Assembly (NCBI RefSeq): GCF_016772415.1
Contig: NZ_JAGSGD010000001.1
Location: 186,001 to 250,000 of the forward strand
DNA length: 64,000 nt
From: Phenylobacterium glaciei
GTDB taxonomy: Bacteria; Pseudomonadota; Alphaproteobacteria; Caulobacterales; Caulobacteraceae
Reading direction: 5' to 3'
Every line of letters begins with the position of its first letter. Within the stretch, counting starts at the first letter, position 1. A program made the position numbers and the translations under genes. Below are positions 9,687 through 18,735 of this stretch, in pieces. The notes below the pieces were generated by a model that did no database searches, was not told the DNA's origin, and saw nothing but the letters and a program-made list of their open reading frames with translations.

Positions 9687-9738
9687 TAGACCCTTTCCGG
9701 ATCAGGTTGAATCAACCTGACCGGACAAAAAGGGTCTA
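9687..9738. repeat. 52-bp palindrome, copy 1
   Basis: An inverted repeat with outer arms TAGACCC / GGGTCTA and inner arms TCAGGTTGA / TCAACCTGA. It is the same length as three others in the window (9751, 12317 and 12380). It lies 10 bases upstream of the emrB start, between emrA and emrB, and would form a strong hairpin in the mRNA. Confidence 0.85.
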
Positions 9739-9750
9739 TCTCCTTGAAGT

Positions 9751-9802
9751 TAGAGCATGTCCGGGCGGCGAACCGGTTCCCGCTTGCGCCTGACATGCTC
9801 TA
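9751..9802. repeat. 52-bp palindrome, copy 2; supplies the emrA stop codon
   Basis: Outer arms TAGAGCATGTC / GACATGCTCTA surround a core that contains AACCGGTT. The terminal CTA at 9800-9802 is the TAG stop of emrA on the minus strand. Palindromes of this TAGAGCATGTC form are dispersed in Caulobacterales genomes; here it is 12 bases from copy 1. Confidence 0.88.
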
Positions 9803-10903
9803 GCGCGCGATGCCGCGGCGGGCGAGCTCGGCCTGGGGCCCGGCGTCGGCGAAGCCCTGGCCCGAGCGGCCGCGTACATCGACCTTCACCTCCACCGACA
9901 GGCCGGGCCGCAGGGCGCCGGCCAGGGGCTCCTTCGGATCGACGGCGATCTTCACCGGCAGGCGCTGGGCGATCTTGGTGAAGTTGCCCACGGCGTTCTC
10001 CACCGGGATCAGGGCGAATTCCGAGCCGGTGGCCGGGGCGAACGAGTCGATGTGGCCCTTGATGGTCTGCTTGCCGAAGGCGTCGGCCCGGATCTCCACC
10101 GGCTGGCCGATGCGCAGGCGTGAGACCTGGGTCTCCTTGAAATTGGCCACCACATAGGCCTGGCCCAGGGGCACGACGCTCATCAGGGTCGATCCCGGGC
10201 GGACATACTGGCCCGGCCGCACGGCGCGGGCCCCCACGACGCCCGCCACGGGCGCGCGGATCTCGGTGCGGGAGACATCGATGCGGGCGGAGTCGACAGC
10301 GGCGTGGGCGGCCTGGGCCTGGGCGAAGGTCTGGGCGCGGGCGGAACCCAGGGATTGGGCGGTCTGGCGCTCGGCCTCCAGGGTGGCCTGGGCCTGGGCG
10401 ACTCCGGCCGCGGCGGCGCCGGCGGCGGCCCTGGCCGACTGGGCCCGCTGCGGCGAGGCCCAGCCCTGCTTGGCCAGCACGCCATAGCGGTCGAGCTCGG
10501 CGGCGGCCATCTGGGCCTGGGCATGGGCGGAATCCACGCCGGCGGCCTTCTGGGCGATCATGGCGGTCTCCAGGGCCGACCTGTCGTCGACCCCGCGCAC
10601 GGCGGCGTCGAGGGCCGCAGCATTGGCTATGGCCTGGGCGAGCTTGGCCTGGGAGGTGGCGGCGTCCAGCCGCACCACGACCTGGCCGGCGGCGACCCGC
10701 TGGTTGTCGCTCACCAGGACCTGCGCGACATAGCCGTCCACCTGCGGGGCGACCACCACCTTGTCGGCGGCGATGAAGGCGTTGTCGGTGGCCTCATAGC
10801 GCTGTTTGTTGGTCCACCAGAATGCGCCGCCGATGATCAGGGCCAGGGCGACGACGCCCCCGACCAGGATTGGAACGCGTCTGTTGCCCGGCACGCCCGC
10901 CAT
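9800..10903 (-). CDS. emrA: HlyD/EmrA-family periplasmic adaptor
   Basis: The 367-aa product has one N-terminal membrane helix (VPILVGGVVALALIIGGAFW), a split biotinyl-lipoyl domain (ATDNAFIAADKVVVAPQVDG at the start and IRAPVAGVVGARAVRPGQYV later), a long Ala/Gln-rich alpha-helical hairpin between them, and a C-terminal beta domain. This is the adaptor that bridges the inner-membrane pump EmrB to an outer-membrane channel. The ATG at 10903 gives the normal EmrA N-terminus; the open frame upstream is not family-like. It is the first gene of emrA-emrB-tetR. Confidence 0.92.
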   Translation of the reverse strand: MAGVPGNRRVPILVGGVVALALIIGGAFWWTNKQRYEATDNAFIAADKVVVAPQVDGYVAQVLVSDNQRVAAGQVVVRLDAATSQAKLAQAIANAAALDAAVRGVDDRSALETAMIAQKAAGVDSAHAQAQMAAAELDRYGVLAKQGWASPQRAQSARAAAGAAAAGVAQAQATLEAERQTAQSLGSARAQTFAQAQAAHAAVDSARIDVSRTEIRAPVAGVVGARAVRPGQYVRPGSTLMSVVPLGQAYVVANFKETQVSRLRIGQPVEIRADAFGKQTIKGHIDSFAPATGSEFALIPVENAVGNFTKIAQRLPVKIAVDPKEPLAGALRPGLSVEVKVDVRGRSGQGFADAGPQAELARRGIAR

Positions 10904-11065
10904 TCGTTCATTCCCCAACCCGCGGGCGCGCAAAACTAGACCCGAGCGTCCAGGAAACAGCGTTCGACGGGGCGCGGCAATGGATAAAATGGACGCAGCC
11001 GTCCAAAAATCATCCAGAGCCGGCCGGGGCTGGACGCCAAGCCCGCTTCGTCGGCATATCGCGAC

Positions 11066-12319
11066 ATGAGCGAGACCTACGACGCCGATGTCATCATCGC
11101 CGGGGCCGGCATGGCCGGGGCGACCCTGGCGCTGGCCCTGAAACAGGGCGGCCTGACCCCGATCTTGATCGACCCGATCATCTTCGACGCCCAGCTGGCG
11201 CCCACCTTCGACGGGCGCTCCTCGGCGGTTGCCTTCGCCAGCTTCCGCCAGTGGCGCACCCTGGGCCTGGCCGCCGACATCGAGCCCCACGCCCAGCGGA
11301 TCGAGCAGATCCTGGTGACCGACGGCCGCAGTCCGGGGGCCTCGGCGGGTAATCCTTCACCGTTCTACCTGCGTTTCGATAGCGCCGAGATCGCCGACCG
11401 CTCCGACGGCGAGCCCCTGGGCTACCTGCTGGAGAACCGCCGGTCACGGGCGGCCCTGGCCAAGGCGATCGCCAAGGCGGGGATCACAGTGCTGGCGCCG
11501 GCCCGGGTCGCCTCGGTGGACTTCGAGCCGAACTGCGCCCGGGTCACTCTGGAGGACGGCCGCGTCCTGACCGCCCCCCTGGTGGTGGGCGCCGAGGGCC
11601 GCAATTCGGTGGTCCGCGCCGCGGCCAAGATCAACGCCATCGGCTGGGACTATCCGCAGACCGGCGTGGTCGCGACGGTGAAACTTTCACGGCCTCACGA
11701 GGGCGTGGCCCACGAATTCTTCCTGCCGGGCGGCCCCTTCGCCATCCTGCCGCTCACCGACGACCGCGCCAGCCTGGTGTGGACGGAGACCACGGCCAAG
11801 GCCGCGGCGCTTAAGACCGCCCGGCCTGAAATCTTTCACGCCCATATGCAGCGCCGGTTCGGCGCCTTCCTGGGGGAAGCGAACGTCGAGGGGCCGGTCT
11901 TCACCTACCCCCTGTCATTGCAGCTGGCCGAACGGCTCTGCGCGCCGCGCGTGGCCCTGCTCGGCGACGCCGCCCACGGCATCCACCCCATCGCCGGCCA
12001 AGGGCTGAACCTGGGCCTGAAGGGCGCCGCGGCCCTGGCCGAAGTGCTGGTGGACGCCTCGCGGCTGGGCGAGGACATCGGCTCGGAGCTGGTGCTGCAG
12101 CGTTATGCCCGCTGGCGCAGCTTCGACAACACCATGCTGGCGGCGGCCACCGACGTCTTCGTGCGGCTGTTCTCGAACGACAATCCCCTGCTGCGCCTGG
12201 TGCGCGGGGCCGGCATGTCGGTGGTCAACCGTATTGGCCCCGCCCGCCGCTTCTTCATGCACGATGCGGGCGGAGCCTCCGGCGACCTGCCCCGGCTGCT
12301 GCGGGGCGAGGCGCTTTAG
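11066..12319 (+). CDS. UbiH/UbiF/COQ6-family FAD monooxygenase
   Basis: The 417-aa flavoprotein begins with the dinucleotide-binding motif DVIIAGAGMAGATLALAL and later has the DG motif (VVGAEGRNSVVR) and the ribityl-binding LLGDAAHGIHPIAGQGLNLG. These mark aromatic-ring hydroxylases of ubiquinone biosynthesis. Which ring position it hydroxylates cannot be told from sequence. It is divergent from emrA. Its TAG stop is the first three bases of a 52-bp palindrome. Confidence 0.9.
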   Translation: MSETYDADVIIAGAGMAGATLALALKQGGLTPILIDPIIFDAQLAPTFDGRSSAVAFASFRQWRTLGLAADIEPHAQRIEQILVTDGRSPGASAGNPSPFYLRFDSAEIADRSDGEPLGYLLENRRSRAALAKAIAKAGITVLAPARVASVDFEPNCARVTLEDGRVLTAPLVVGAEGRNSVVRAAAKINAIGWDYPQTGVVATVKLSRPHEGVAHEFFLPGGPFAILPLTDDRASLVWTETTAKAAALKTARPEIFHAHMQRRFGAFLGEANVEGPVFTYPLSLQLAERLCAPRVALLGDAAHGIHPIAGQGLNLGLKGAAALAEVLVDASRLGEDIGSELVLQRYARWRSFDNTMLAAATDVFVRLFSNDNPLLRLVRGAGMSVVNRIGPARRFFMHDAGGASGDLPRLLRGEAL

Positions 12320-12368
12320 AGCCTGTTCCGATAAGTGGGAACCGGTTATCGGATCGAAACAGGCTCTA
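12317..12368. repeat. 52-bp palindrome, copy 3; supplies the UbiH-family stop codon
   Basis: Outer arms TAGAGCCTGTT / AACAGGCTCTA (with a small mismatch inward), and inner CCGATAA / TTATCGG around GAACCGGT. The first three bases are the TAG stop of the upstream plus-strand hydroxylase gene. Confidence 0.88.
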
Positions 12369-12379
12369 ACATTTTGAAT

Positions 12380-12431
12380 AAGAGCCCTTTTTATCCCCTT
12401 TGGACGAGTCCGTCTAAAGGGAAAGGGCTCT
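12380..12431. repeat. 52-bp palindrome, copy 4; overlaps the methyltransferase stop codon
   Basis: Outer arms AGAGCCCTTT / AAAGGGCTCT, with CCCTTT and AAAGGG inside. It begins 11 bases after copy 3. Its right end runs into CTA at 12430-12432, the TAG stop of the minus-strand methyltransferase. Together copies 3 and 4 fill the whole gap between two convergent genes and would act as a two-way terminator. Confidence 0.85.
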
Positions 12432-13191
12432 AGCCCGGCCTCCGCGCCGCGAAGTTCAGGATGCCGTCATTCGGCTTGGGCGTGCGTCCGGGCCGGTAGT
12501 TGGCGGCGACCTCGATATCGGTGAAACCCGCGACGGCCAGCGCCATCTCGAACTCCTTCCAGCCCCAGACACGGTAGGCGAACAGCTCCAGCTGGCTGTC
12601 GATCAGCCGGCCGTCCCGCCAGCGTTCATAGGTGTCGTGGTTGACCCGGCGCTGGCCGATGGGGTCGGTCACCACGCGCTCGGACCGCATCCGCAGCAAA
12701 TCGCCATTGACCGCCGTCCAGGCCCGCACGCCGCTCGGGGCCTCGAAGAAGCTCAGGGGCGGCAGGTCCACCAGCAGCAGGCCGCCGGGCGCCAGGGCCT
12801 CGCGGAACCGCCTCAGCACCGCCAGGGCGTCTGCAAAGTCGTCCACCAGCGTGAAGGAGCTGGTGGGGACGATGACGGCCGTGAAGGCTCGGTCGAGGGC
12901 GAAGTCCTGAAACCGCGCCTGGGTCAGCTTCGGGGTCAGGCCACGCGTCTCGGCATTGCGGCGGCAGACCGCCAGCATGTCGGGGGAGTGGTCGAAGCCG
13001 GTGACGTCCAGCCCGGCTTCCAGCAGGGGAACGTAGAGCCGGCCCGTGCCGACCCCGGCCTCGAGGACCGGGCCGTCCAATTCCTTCAGGCGGCCTGAAT
13101 AGTAGGGGATGTCGAACAGTGACCCGACAGGCTTGTCCAGGTCGTAGATCTCCGCGCAGAGGCTTCCGTAGCGGTTGAGAGTTTCAGTCAT
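12430..13191 (-). CDS. Class I SAM-dependent methyltransferase
   Basis: The 253-aa protein has the SAM-binding motif I GPVLEAGVGTGRLYVPLLEA, motif II acid in VTGFDHSPDML and a post-motif region LAPGGLLLVDLPP. These are typical of Rossmann methyltransferases of the Methyltransf_25 type. The substrate is unknown. The start at 13191 (MTETLNRYGSLCAEIYD) is preferred over one 10 codons upstream because the conserved 'AEIYD' N-terminus follows directly. The gene stops inside a palindromic repeat shared with the facing gene. Confidence 0.82.
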   Translation of the reverse strand: MTETLNRYGSLCAEIYDLDKPVGSLFDIPYYSGRLKELDGPVLEAGVGTGRLYVPLLEAGLDVTGFDHSPDMLAVCRRNAETRGLTPKLTQARFQDFALDRAFTAVIVPTSSFTLVDDFADALAVLRRFREALAPGGLLLVDLPPLSFFEAPSGVRAWTAVNGDLLRMRSERVVTDPIGQRRVNHDTYERWRDGRLIDSQLELFAYRVWGWKEFEMALAVAGFTDIEVAANYRPGRTPKPNDGILNFAARRPG

Positions 13192-13434
13192 GATGTCTCG
13201 TCGTCGCGAGGTGTCGGGCATGCGCCGGGCCCCGAGAAGGGCGGCCGGGCGCTACGAAAACCTGCGGAGGTCGCATGGGCGCCTAGGCGCGCAGGACAGT
13301 CCGCTTGGACGAACGAGCCTTCATGAAACCGCTCCCTGATCGCCATCGAGGTCGGAACGGTGCGCGGGGTCTGGGCGCCTGTCAATTGCGCCAACCCGCC
13401 GGCCTGGGTATCGGAAGGCCAGGGGAGGACGATC

Positions 13435-13974
13435 ATGACCGCGGGGCGCATCCACGTCGTCGGGGCCTCGGGCTCGGGGACCACCACCCTCGGCGCGGCC
13501 CTGGCCCAGGCGATGGGCGTGCCGCATCAGGATAGCGACCACTTCTTCTGGCTGCCCACCGATCCGCCCTTCACCACCCAGCGGTCGCAGGAGGAGCGGG
13601 TGGCGATGCTGAAGGCCGCCCTGCCGGCCGACGAAAGCTGGGTGATCTCCGGCTCCCTGCTCTCCTGGGGGCGGGAGGTTGAGGATCGGTTCGACCTGAT
13701 TGTCTTCCTCTACCTCGACCCCGAGATCCGCATGGCCCGCAGCATCGCCCGGGAACAGGCCCGATTTGGCGCCCGGATCGCGCCCGGCGGCGACATGCAC
13801 GAGGCCCACCAGACGTTCATGACCTGGTCGCGGGGCTATGACGACGGCTCCACCGGCGGCCGCAGTCTGGCCAGCCATAGGGCGTGGCTTTCGACCGTGG
13901 CCTGTCCGGTGTTGGAAATCAGGGATGCGCCGAGCGTGGAGGCGAGCGTCGCGCGGGTCTTGGCCGCCACCTGA
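13435..13974 (+). CDS. P-loop kinase-like protein (adenylate-kinase/FlaR type)
   Basis: The 179-aa product begins IHVVGASGSGTTTLGAALAQ, a Walker A P-loop, followed by HQDSDHFFWLPTDPPF, typical of small adenylate-kinase-like or 'topology modulation' NTPases. FDLIVFLYLD could be the second nucleotide-site strand. The start at 13435 has a strong AGGGGAGGA ribosome site. Substrate unknown; a role in nucleotide or shikimate-like phosphorylation is possible but unproven. Confidence 0.75.
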   Translation: MTAGRIHVVGASGSGTTTLGAALAQAMGVPHQDSDHFFWLPTDPPFTTQRSQEERVAMLKAALPADESWVISGSLLSWGREVEDRFDLIVFLYLDPEIRMARSIAREQARFGARIAPGGDMHEAHQTFMTWSRGYDDGSTGGRSLASHRAWLSTVACPVLEIRDAPSVEASVARVLAAT

Positions 13975-14341
13975 CCGGGTCCGGACAAGACTTCAGGTGT
14001 CGTGCGTCAAAAGGTCGCTCTATTCTGGGCAGGTGCGCTGCGGTGCGGCTCAGAGCGCGCAACGCCAAGGGGCGCCCTGTTGGTTTGATAAACCACTGGT
14101 TTTCAAGGCATCGTGCGAGCGTTTGCACGCCAGTCTACCTGACAGCGGGCGCGGGCGCCTCAAAATCAGGCAAGCAGAAGCAGGAAAAGCCTCCCGGCGA
14201 TATACTCGTATCGGGTAGGATTACTGACCGCACCGAGGCTCAAGACCTTGCGTTAACCCGTTCTAAACCGTGATTTTGCTCTGGATGCCTGACACAGGAT
14301 CCGCCGCGCTGACTCGCGCCAGGGATCGCAGAGGCAGCGAC
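13975..14341. other. Non-coding gap upstream of the chemoreceptor gene
   Basis: There is no convincing gene here. The stretch is less GC-rich than its neighbours and contains a small hairpin (TGGTTT / AAACCA near 14090-14104). It is presumably the promoter and 5' leader of the chemoreceptor gene, but no clear -35/-10 pair is visible. Confidence 0.4.
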
Positions 14342-16273
14342 ATGAAGTTCCTCGATCACTGGAAGATTTCGACAAAAATCCTTTGCGCGCTGCTGGTGGT
14401 CTCGATCGCCTTCGCAGCCTCGGCGGCCTTCAGCAGCCTGGAGATGCTGAAGACCGAGAAGGCCTATGAGGCCCTCACCCAGCACAGCGCGCCGTCCGCC
14501 CTGGAGATCGCGCGGGCCAACCGCCGGATCAACCAGATCGGCTATGCCGGCTACCGCACCATCGCCTATGACGGCGCCAGCGCCGAGGCCCAGGAGGCCA
14601 AGGCCGCCTACGAGGAGTCCGTGACCAAGCTGCGGGACAATCTCGACAAGGCCGCCAAGTTGAAACCCGAGGACGCCGCCAAGATCGCGGAGTTCAGCAC
14701 CCGCGCCGAAGAGATCATCACCGAGGGCGGCAAGGCCGTGGAGCTCGGCGTGCAGAACCAGGCGGAGGCCGGCAACGCGGTCCTGCGGGCGCTGGATCCC
14801 AAGATCGCCGCCCTTACCAAGGACCTGCGGGCCTTCAATGAGACCAGTTCCGCCGCGGACGCTCAGACCACGGCGAAGCTCTCCGCCGCCAATAGGAGGA
14901 CGCTGACCACGAATATCGTGATGGCGGTCATCGGCATCGGGGCCGGCTTGGGGCTCGGCGTCTGGATCGCCAACGGCAAGATCTCGGTTCCCCTCAACCG
15001 CCTGGCCGAGCGCATGGGCCGTCTGGCCGGCGGCGACCTGGAGGTCGACGTCGACGGCCAGGACCGCGGCGACGAGGTGGGGCTGATGGCCAAGGCCGTG
15101 CAGGTGTTCAAGGACAATGGCCTGCGGGCGCGCGCCTTGGAGACCGAGGCCACCGAGCTGCGGTCCGCCGCCGAGGGTGAGCGGGTCATGACCGAGGCCG
15201 AACGCAAGAAGGTGGAGGCCGAACAAGCCATGGTGGTCTCCACCCTGGCCGCCAACCTGGGCCGCCTGGCCCAGGGGGACCTGACCTCGCGCATCGAGGC
15301 CGACTTCACCGGCCAGTACCTGCAGATCAAGACCGACTTCAACGCCGCCGTCGAAAGCCTGGAGCAGGCCATGGCGGCCATCACCACCGCCACCGACGGC
15401 ATCAAGGGCGGCTCCGACGAGATCGCCACGGCGTCGGACGACCTGTCGCGCCGCACCGAGCAGCAGGCCGCCAGCCTGGAGGAGACCGCCGCGGCCCTGG
15501 ACCAGATCACCGCCACGGTGCGCCGCAGCGCCGAGGGCGCGAAACTGGCCTCGTCGGCCGCCGCCACCGCCCGCAGTGACGCCGCCCGTTCCGGCGAGGT
15601 GGTCACTGAGGCCGTCTCGGCCATGGGCGAGATCGAGGAAAGCTCGGGTCAGATCACCCAGATCATCAGCGTCATCGACGAGATCGCCTTCCAGACCAAC
15701 CTCCTGGCGCTGAACGCCGGGGTCGAGGCGGCCCGGGCCGGGGACGCCGGCAAGGGCTTTGCGGTGGTCGCCTCCGAGGTTCGCGCCCTGGCCCAGCGCT
15801 CCGCCGAGGCCGCCAAGGAGATCAAGACCCTGATCGCCGCCTCCTCCTCCCAGGTGGAGCGAGGGGTCAGGCTGGTGGGCGAGACCGGCGAGGCCCTGAC
15901 CGCCATCGTCAGCCGGGTGACCGAGATCGACGGCCTGATCTCCGAGATCGCCCTGTCCTCCCAGGAGCAGGCCACCGGCCTGGCCGAGGTCAACACCGCC
16001 GTCAACCAGATGGACCAGGTGACCCAGCAGAACGCCGCCATGGTGGAGCAGGCCACCGCCGCAGCCTCCAGCCTCCGCTCGGAGGCTGACGACCTCAACC
16101 GGCTTGTGGCGCGCTTCCAGACCGGCAAGCCCACTGTGAGGGCCGCGTCCCGACCGGTGGTCGCCCAGCCCGGCCGCCACGCGCCCGCCGCCAATCCGGT
16201 GGCCCGCGCCCAGGGCCGCCTGGCGGCGGCCATGGCGCCGGCGCCCTCGGCCAATGAATGGGAAGAGTTCTGA
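14342..16273 (+). CDS. Methyl-accepting chemotaxis protein
   Basis: The 643-aa chemoreceptor has an N-terminal membrane helix (residues ~11-32), a periplasmic helical domain of about 160 residues (four-helix-bundle type), a second helix ([19 protein letters not shown]), two HAMP-like segments, and the signalling domain with the highly conserved hairpin tip [18 protein letters not shown]. It ends in EWEEF, the kind of C-terminal pentapeptide that tethers CheR/CheB. It should sit at the cell pole and control CheA. The ligand is unknown. The start at 14342 ([14 protein letters not shown]) is typical of Caulobacter Mcp proteins. Confidence 0.93.
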   Translation: MKFLDHWKISTKILCALLVVSIAFAASAAFSSLEMLKTEKAYEALTQHSAPSALEIARANRRINQIGYAGYRTIAYDGASAEAQEAKAAYEESVTKLRDNLDKAAKLKPEDAAKIAEFSTRAEEIITEGGKAVELGVQNQAEAGNAVLRALDPKIAALTKDLRAFNETSSAADAQTTAKLSAANRRTLTTNIVMAVIGIGAGLGLGVWIANGKISVPLNRLAERMGRLAGGDLEVDVDGQDRGDEVGLMAKAVQVFKDNGLRARALETEATELRSAAEGERVMTEAERKKVEAEQAMVVSTLAANLGRLAQGDLTSRIEADFTGQYLQIKTDFNAAVESLEQAMAAITTATDGIKGGSDEIATASDDLSRRTEQQAASLEETAAALDQITATVRRSAEGAKLASSAAATARSDAARSGEVVTEAVSAMGEIEESSGQITQIISVIDEIAFQTNLLALNAGVEAARAGDAGKGFAVVASEVRALAQRSAEAAKEIKTLIAASSSQVERGVRLVGETGEALTAIVSRVTEIDGLISEIALSSQEQATGLAEVNTAVNQMDQVTQQNAAMVEQATAAASSLRSEADDLNRLVARFQTGKPTVRAASRPVVAQPGRHAPAANPVARAQGRLAAAMAPAPSANEWEEF

Positions 16274-16296
16274 AGGAGGCCCTGGCGTCCTGCGGG

Positions 16297-16320
16297 CGCT
16301 GATCTCTTGCGAGATCGGCG
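16297..16320 (+). terminator. Hairpin after the chemoreceptor gene
   Basis: CGCTGATCTC and GAGATCGGCG form a 10-bp stem (one G-U) around a TTGC loop, 24 bases after the stop. No T-run follows, so it may be only an RNA-stabilising hairpin rather than a true intrinsic terminator. Confidence 0.45.
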
Positions 16321-16412
16321 GCCTGTCCTGCTGACCCGATCACGGGGGTGAGGTCAGGGTGAGGCGCCAAGGTTGATTTGCCTGTTCCCGGCCCGGCACG
16401 GGGAGCCAAACA

Positions 16413-16856
16413 ATGCCGGAGAAAGAGTCGTTCATGCTTCACTGTATCGGATATTTGAGCACCTCGCGGGAGCTGCTCACCACGCTCGCGGTCACCGCCC
16501 TGGTCGCCCAGGCGTCGCACGCCAACAAGACGCGCCAGGTGACGGGCATGCTCTGCTACCACGATGGCACATTCCTGCAGTTCATCGAGGGCGCGCGGTC
16601 GTCCCTCGACGAGTTGATGGGCAAGATCCGAAGGGATGAGCGCCACACCGGAATCATCCAGGTCCACGACAAGCCCATTGAGGCGCGGCTGTTTCCGCAA
16701 TGGAGCATGTCTCTGGTGCGCACCAGCAGGCTGAATCCCGCGCAGCTGGCGGGGTTTCAGGACCTCCGAACCCTTGACGTCAGAGCCCCCGGCGCGCCGA
16801 GCCACGCGGCCAGGGTCGCCGATTTCCTTGAACCCTTCCGCCTCTGGCTGCGGTAG
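16413..16856 (+). CDS. BLUF-domain blue-light sensor
   Basis: The 147-aa product is a short stand-alone BLUF photoreceptor binding FAD. The key residues are all visible: Tyr14 (CIGYLSTS), Asn38 (HANKTRQVTGML) and Gln56 (GTFLQFIEG), with the RRDERH region and the late Trp/Met of FPQWSMSL. It has no effector domain, so it must act through a partner protein. The ATG at 16413 has GGAG seven bases upstream; an in-frame ATG at 16434 is possible. It follows the chemoreceptor gene on the same strand with a 139-base gap. Confidence 0.92.
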   Translation: MPEKESFMLHCIGYLSTSRELLTTLAVTALVAQASHANKTRQVTGMLCYHDGTFLQFIEGARSSLDELMGKIRRDERHTGIIQVHDKPIEARLFPQWSMSLVRTSRLNPAQLAGFQDLRTLDVRAPGAPSHAARVADFLEPFRLWLR

Positions 16857-16879
16857 GGCCGCCCCCCAGTGAATTGGAC

Positions 16880-17080
16880 CTAATCGGCGATCTCGCGCGC
16901 CTCTTCCGGCAGCATGATCGGCACGCCGTCGCGGATCGGATAGGCCAGGTTGGCGGACTTGGAGACCAGTTCGGCCTTTTCGCGGTCATAGGTCAGCGGC
17001 CCGTGGGTCACCGGACAGACCAGAATTTCCAGCAGGCGCGGATCGATGTCGACGGTGAGGGCGGGGAGAGGCTGCGTCAT
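16880..17080 (-). CDS. Trm112-family small protein
   Basis: The ~66-aa product has the Trm112/YcaR core: [20 protein letters not shown] followed by [17 protein letters not shown]. The usual four zinc Cys are reduced to one here, as in many bacterial versions. Family members act as small partners of methyltransferases. The ATG at 17080 is preferred over one at 17089 because an AGGG ribosome site is properly spaced only for the inner one. It is the last of a cluster with the Lon-domain and thioredoxin genes, 11 bases after the Lon-domain gene. Confidence 0.85.
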   Translation of the reverse strand: MTQPLPALTVDIDPRLLEILVCPVTHGPLTYDREKAELVSKSANLAYPIRDGVPIMLPEEAREIAD

Positions 17081-17091
17081 GGGCGCCATCC

Positions 17092-17772
17092 CTACTGCAT
17101 GGAATGGCCGGCGTCATCGCCGTCATCCAGGGCGTCGATCTCCAGCAGGGTGGTGAGCGCGTCCACCCGCTCGACCAGCGTGGGGCATTCCAGCAGCGCC
17201 TGCTTCTCCAGGGGCTCGAAGGGCAGGCCCATGGCCAGGCTGGTGACCAGGCTCTCCAGGGGCGCGGTCTCGGCGGTGTCCCAGTCGATGTCGAGCTCGC
17301 GACGGTTCAGGTACTTCTTCAGGGCCGCGGCGAAGCGCTTGCGGTCGAATTCATCGGGATCGACCTCCTCGTCGGCCAGGTCCCCGAAGAAGGGGGCGAA
17401 GCTGGTGCGCACCTGGCGATAGGGGGTCTTCACCGCCAGCTCCTCGCCCGCCTCGAACCGGCAGACCCCGGTCAGCGTAATCAGATAGGTGCCGTCCGAG
17501 GTCTCGTTGAAGCTGGTGATGCGGCCCGCGCAGCCGACGTGGGCGAGGTTCGGCCGCGCCCGCTCGCCGCCGGCCCGGGTCTGGACCATGCCGATCATGC
17601 GGTCGCCCGCCATCACGTCATCGATCAGGTTCAGGTAGCGCGGCTCGAAGATGCGCAAGGGCAGGTCGCCGCCGGGCAGCAGCAGGGCGCCGTCCAGCGG
17701 AAAGACCGGGATCACCTGCGGCAGGTCGCTGGGGCTCTGATAGCCGCCGGGTATGGCCCGCTCGCCCTTCAT
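17092..17772 (-). CDS. Lon N-terminal (substrate-binding) domain protein
   Basis: The 226-aa protein is a stand-alone Lon substrate-binding domain: [20 protein letters not shown], then [23 protein letters not shown], then the GCAGRITSF and GVCRFE blocks. It lacks the ATPase and protease domains of Lon, so it is not a protease; its role is unknown, possibly as an adaptor. Its ATG overlaps the stop of the thioredoxin-TPR gene by ATGA, a pairing seen widely in Alphaproteobacteria. Confidence 0.88.
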   Translation of the reverse strand: MKGERAIPGGYQSPSDLPQVIPVFPLDGALLLPGGDLPLRIFEPRYLNLIDDVMAGDRMIGMVQTRAGGERARPNLAHVGCAGRITSFNETSDGTYLITLTGVCRFEAGEELAVKTPYRQVRTSFAPFFGDLADEEVDPDEFDRKRFAAALKKYLNRRELDIDWDTAETAPLESLVTSLAMGLPFEPLEKQALLECPTLVERVDALTTLLEIDALDDGDDAGHSMQ

Positions 17773-18665
17773 GAGAACAGGATCGCTGACAGTCGACGCC
17801 GGCCGCTGCGGGCCACGTCGGAGCCGGGCCCTGCCGCCTCGAAGATGGTGATCAGCTGCTTGCGGGCCGCCTCGTCGTTCCAGGCGCGGTCGGCCTCGAT
17901 GATCTTCAGCAGATGATCCGACGCCGCTTCCCAGGCCCCGCGGCCGGCCAGGGCCGCGGCCAGCTCGAACCGGGCCTCATGATCGTTGGCGTCGGCGGCC
18001 AGGCGCTTTTCCAGGTCGGAGGTCTCTTCCGGCGCGGCGTCGGCCAGGGCGAGGCCCGCACGCACGCTGTCGAGGTCGGGGTCCTTGGCGCCTTCAGGCG
18101 CCATGTCGGCGATCTCGCGGGCCTTCTCGGGCTCGCCGCCCTGCAGGTAGACCCGCGCCAGGCCGCCGAGGGCCTTGAGGTTCTCAGGGTCTCCCTGCAG
18201 CACCTGGGCGAAGGCCTGGGCCGCGCCGCCCAGGTCGCCGAGGCCCAGGGACTCCTTGGCCATGGCCAGCAGTTCATCGGTCTCGTTGGCGGGGCCTTGG
18301 CCGGCGATGCGGTCGACGAAGGCCTTCACCTGGCTGTCGGGCAGGGCCCCCATGAAGCCGTCGATGGGCTTGCCGCCGGAAAAGGCGAAGACGGCGGGGA
18401 TCGACTGCACGCGCAGCTGGCCGGCGAACTGCGGATGCTGGTCGATGTCGATCTTCACCAGCCTGACCTTGCCCTTGGCGGCCAGCACCGCCTTTTCGAT
18501 GGAGGGGCCAAGCTGCTTGCAGGGGCCGCACCAGGGCGCCCAGAAGTCGACGATCACCGGGACGGCGTTGGAGGCCTCAATGACATCGGCCATGAAGCCG
18601 GCGTCGCTGCCGTCCTTGATGAGGTCGCCGCCGGGGGTGGGCGCGGTCTCGCCGATCAGGGTCAT
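17769..18665 (-). CDS. Thioredoxin-TPR co-chaperone (CnoX/YbbN-like)
   Basis: The 298-aa protein joins an N-terminal thioredoxin domain (FWAPWCGPCKQLGP, with the CGPC active site) to a C-terminal TPR region of about 170 residues. This is the YbbN/CnoX architecture, a holdase that protects proteins from oxidation and works with GroEL. The CxxC is intact, unlike E. coli CnoX which has SxxC, so reductase activity is possible. The start at 18665 (MTLIGETAPTPG) is chosen; upstream codons are not family-like. It is followed by the Lon-domain and Trm112 genes. Confidence 0.9.
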   Translation of the reverse strand: MTLIGETAPTPGGDLIKDGSDAGFMADVIEASNAVPVIVDFWAPWCGPCKQLGPSIEKAVLAAKGKVRLVKIDIDQHPQFAGQLRVQSIPAVFAFSGGKPIDGFMGALPDSQVKAFVDRIAGQGPANETDELLAMAKESLGLGDLGGAAQAFAQVLQGDPENLKALGGLARVYLQGGEPEKAREIADMAPEGAKDPDLDSVRAGLALADAAPEETSDLEKRLAADANDHEARFELAAALAGRGAWEAASDHLLKIIEADRAWNDEAARKQLITIFEAAGPGSDVARSGRRRLSAILFS

Positions 18666-18735
18666 GGTCTGGGTCTTTCCCGTCTCAGGGGGTTGAACGT
18701 CGTGGCGGCTAAAATGGTCCCAAGCGGCGCGGTCT

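Noticed and set aside
13884..14273. A possible 129-aa protein in the gap before the first chemoreceptor
   Set aside because: It begins inside the P-loop gene in another frame and resembles no family; no ribosome site.
14240..16180. A long open frame on the minus strand opposite the first chemoreceptor gene, Gly/Leu-rich
   Set aside because: It mirrors the codon bias of the real plus-strand gene, has no start signal or family pattern, and the plus-strand product is unmistakable.
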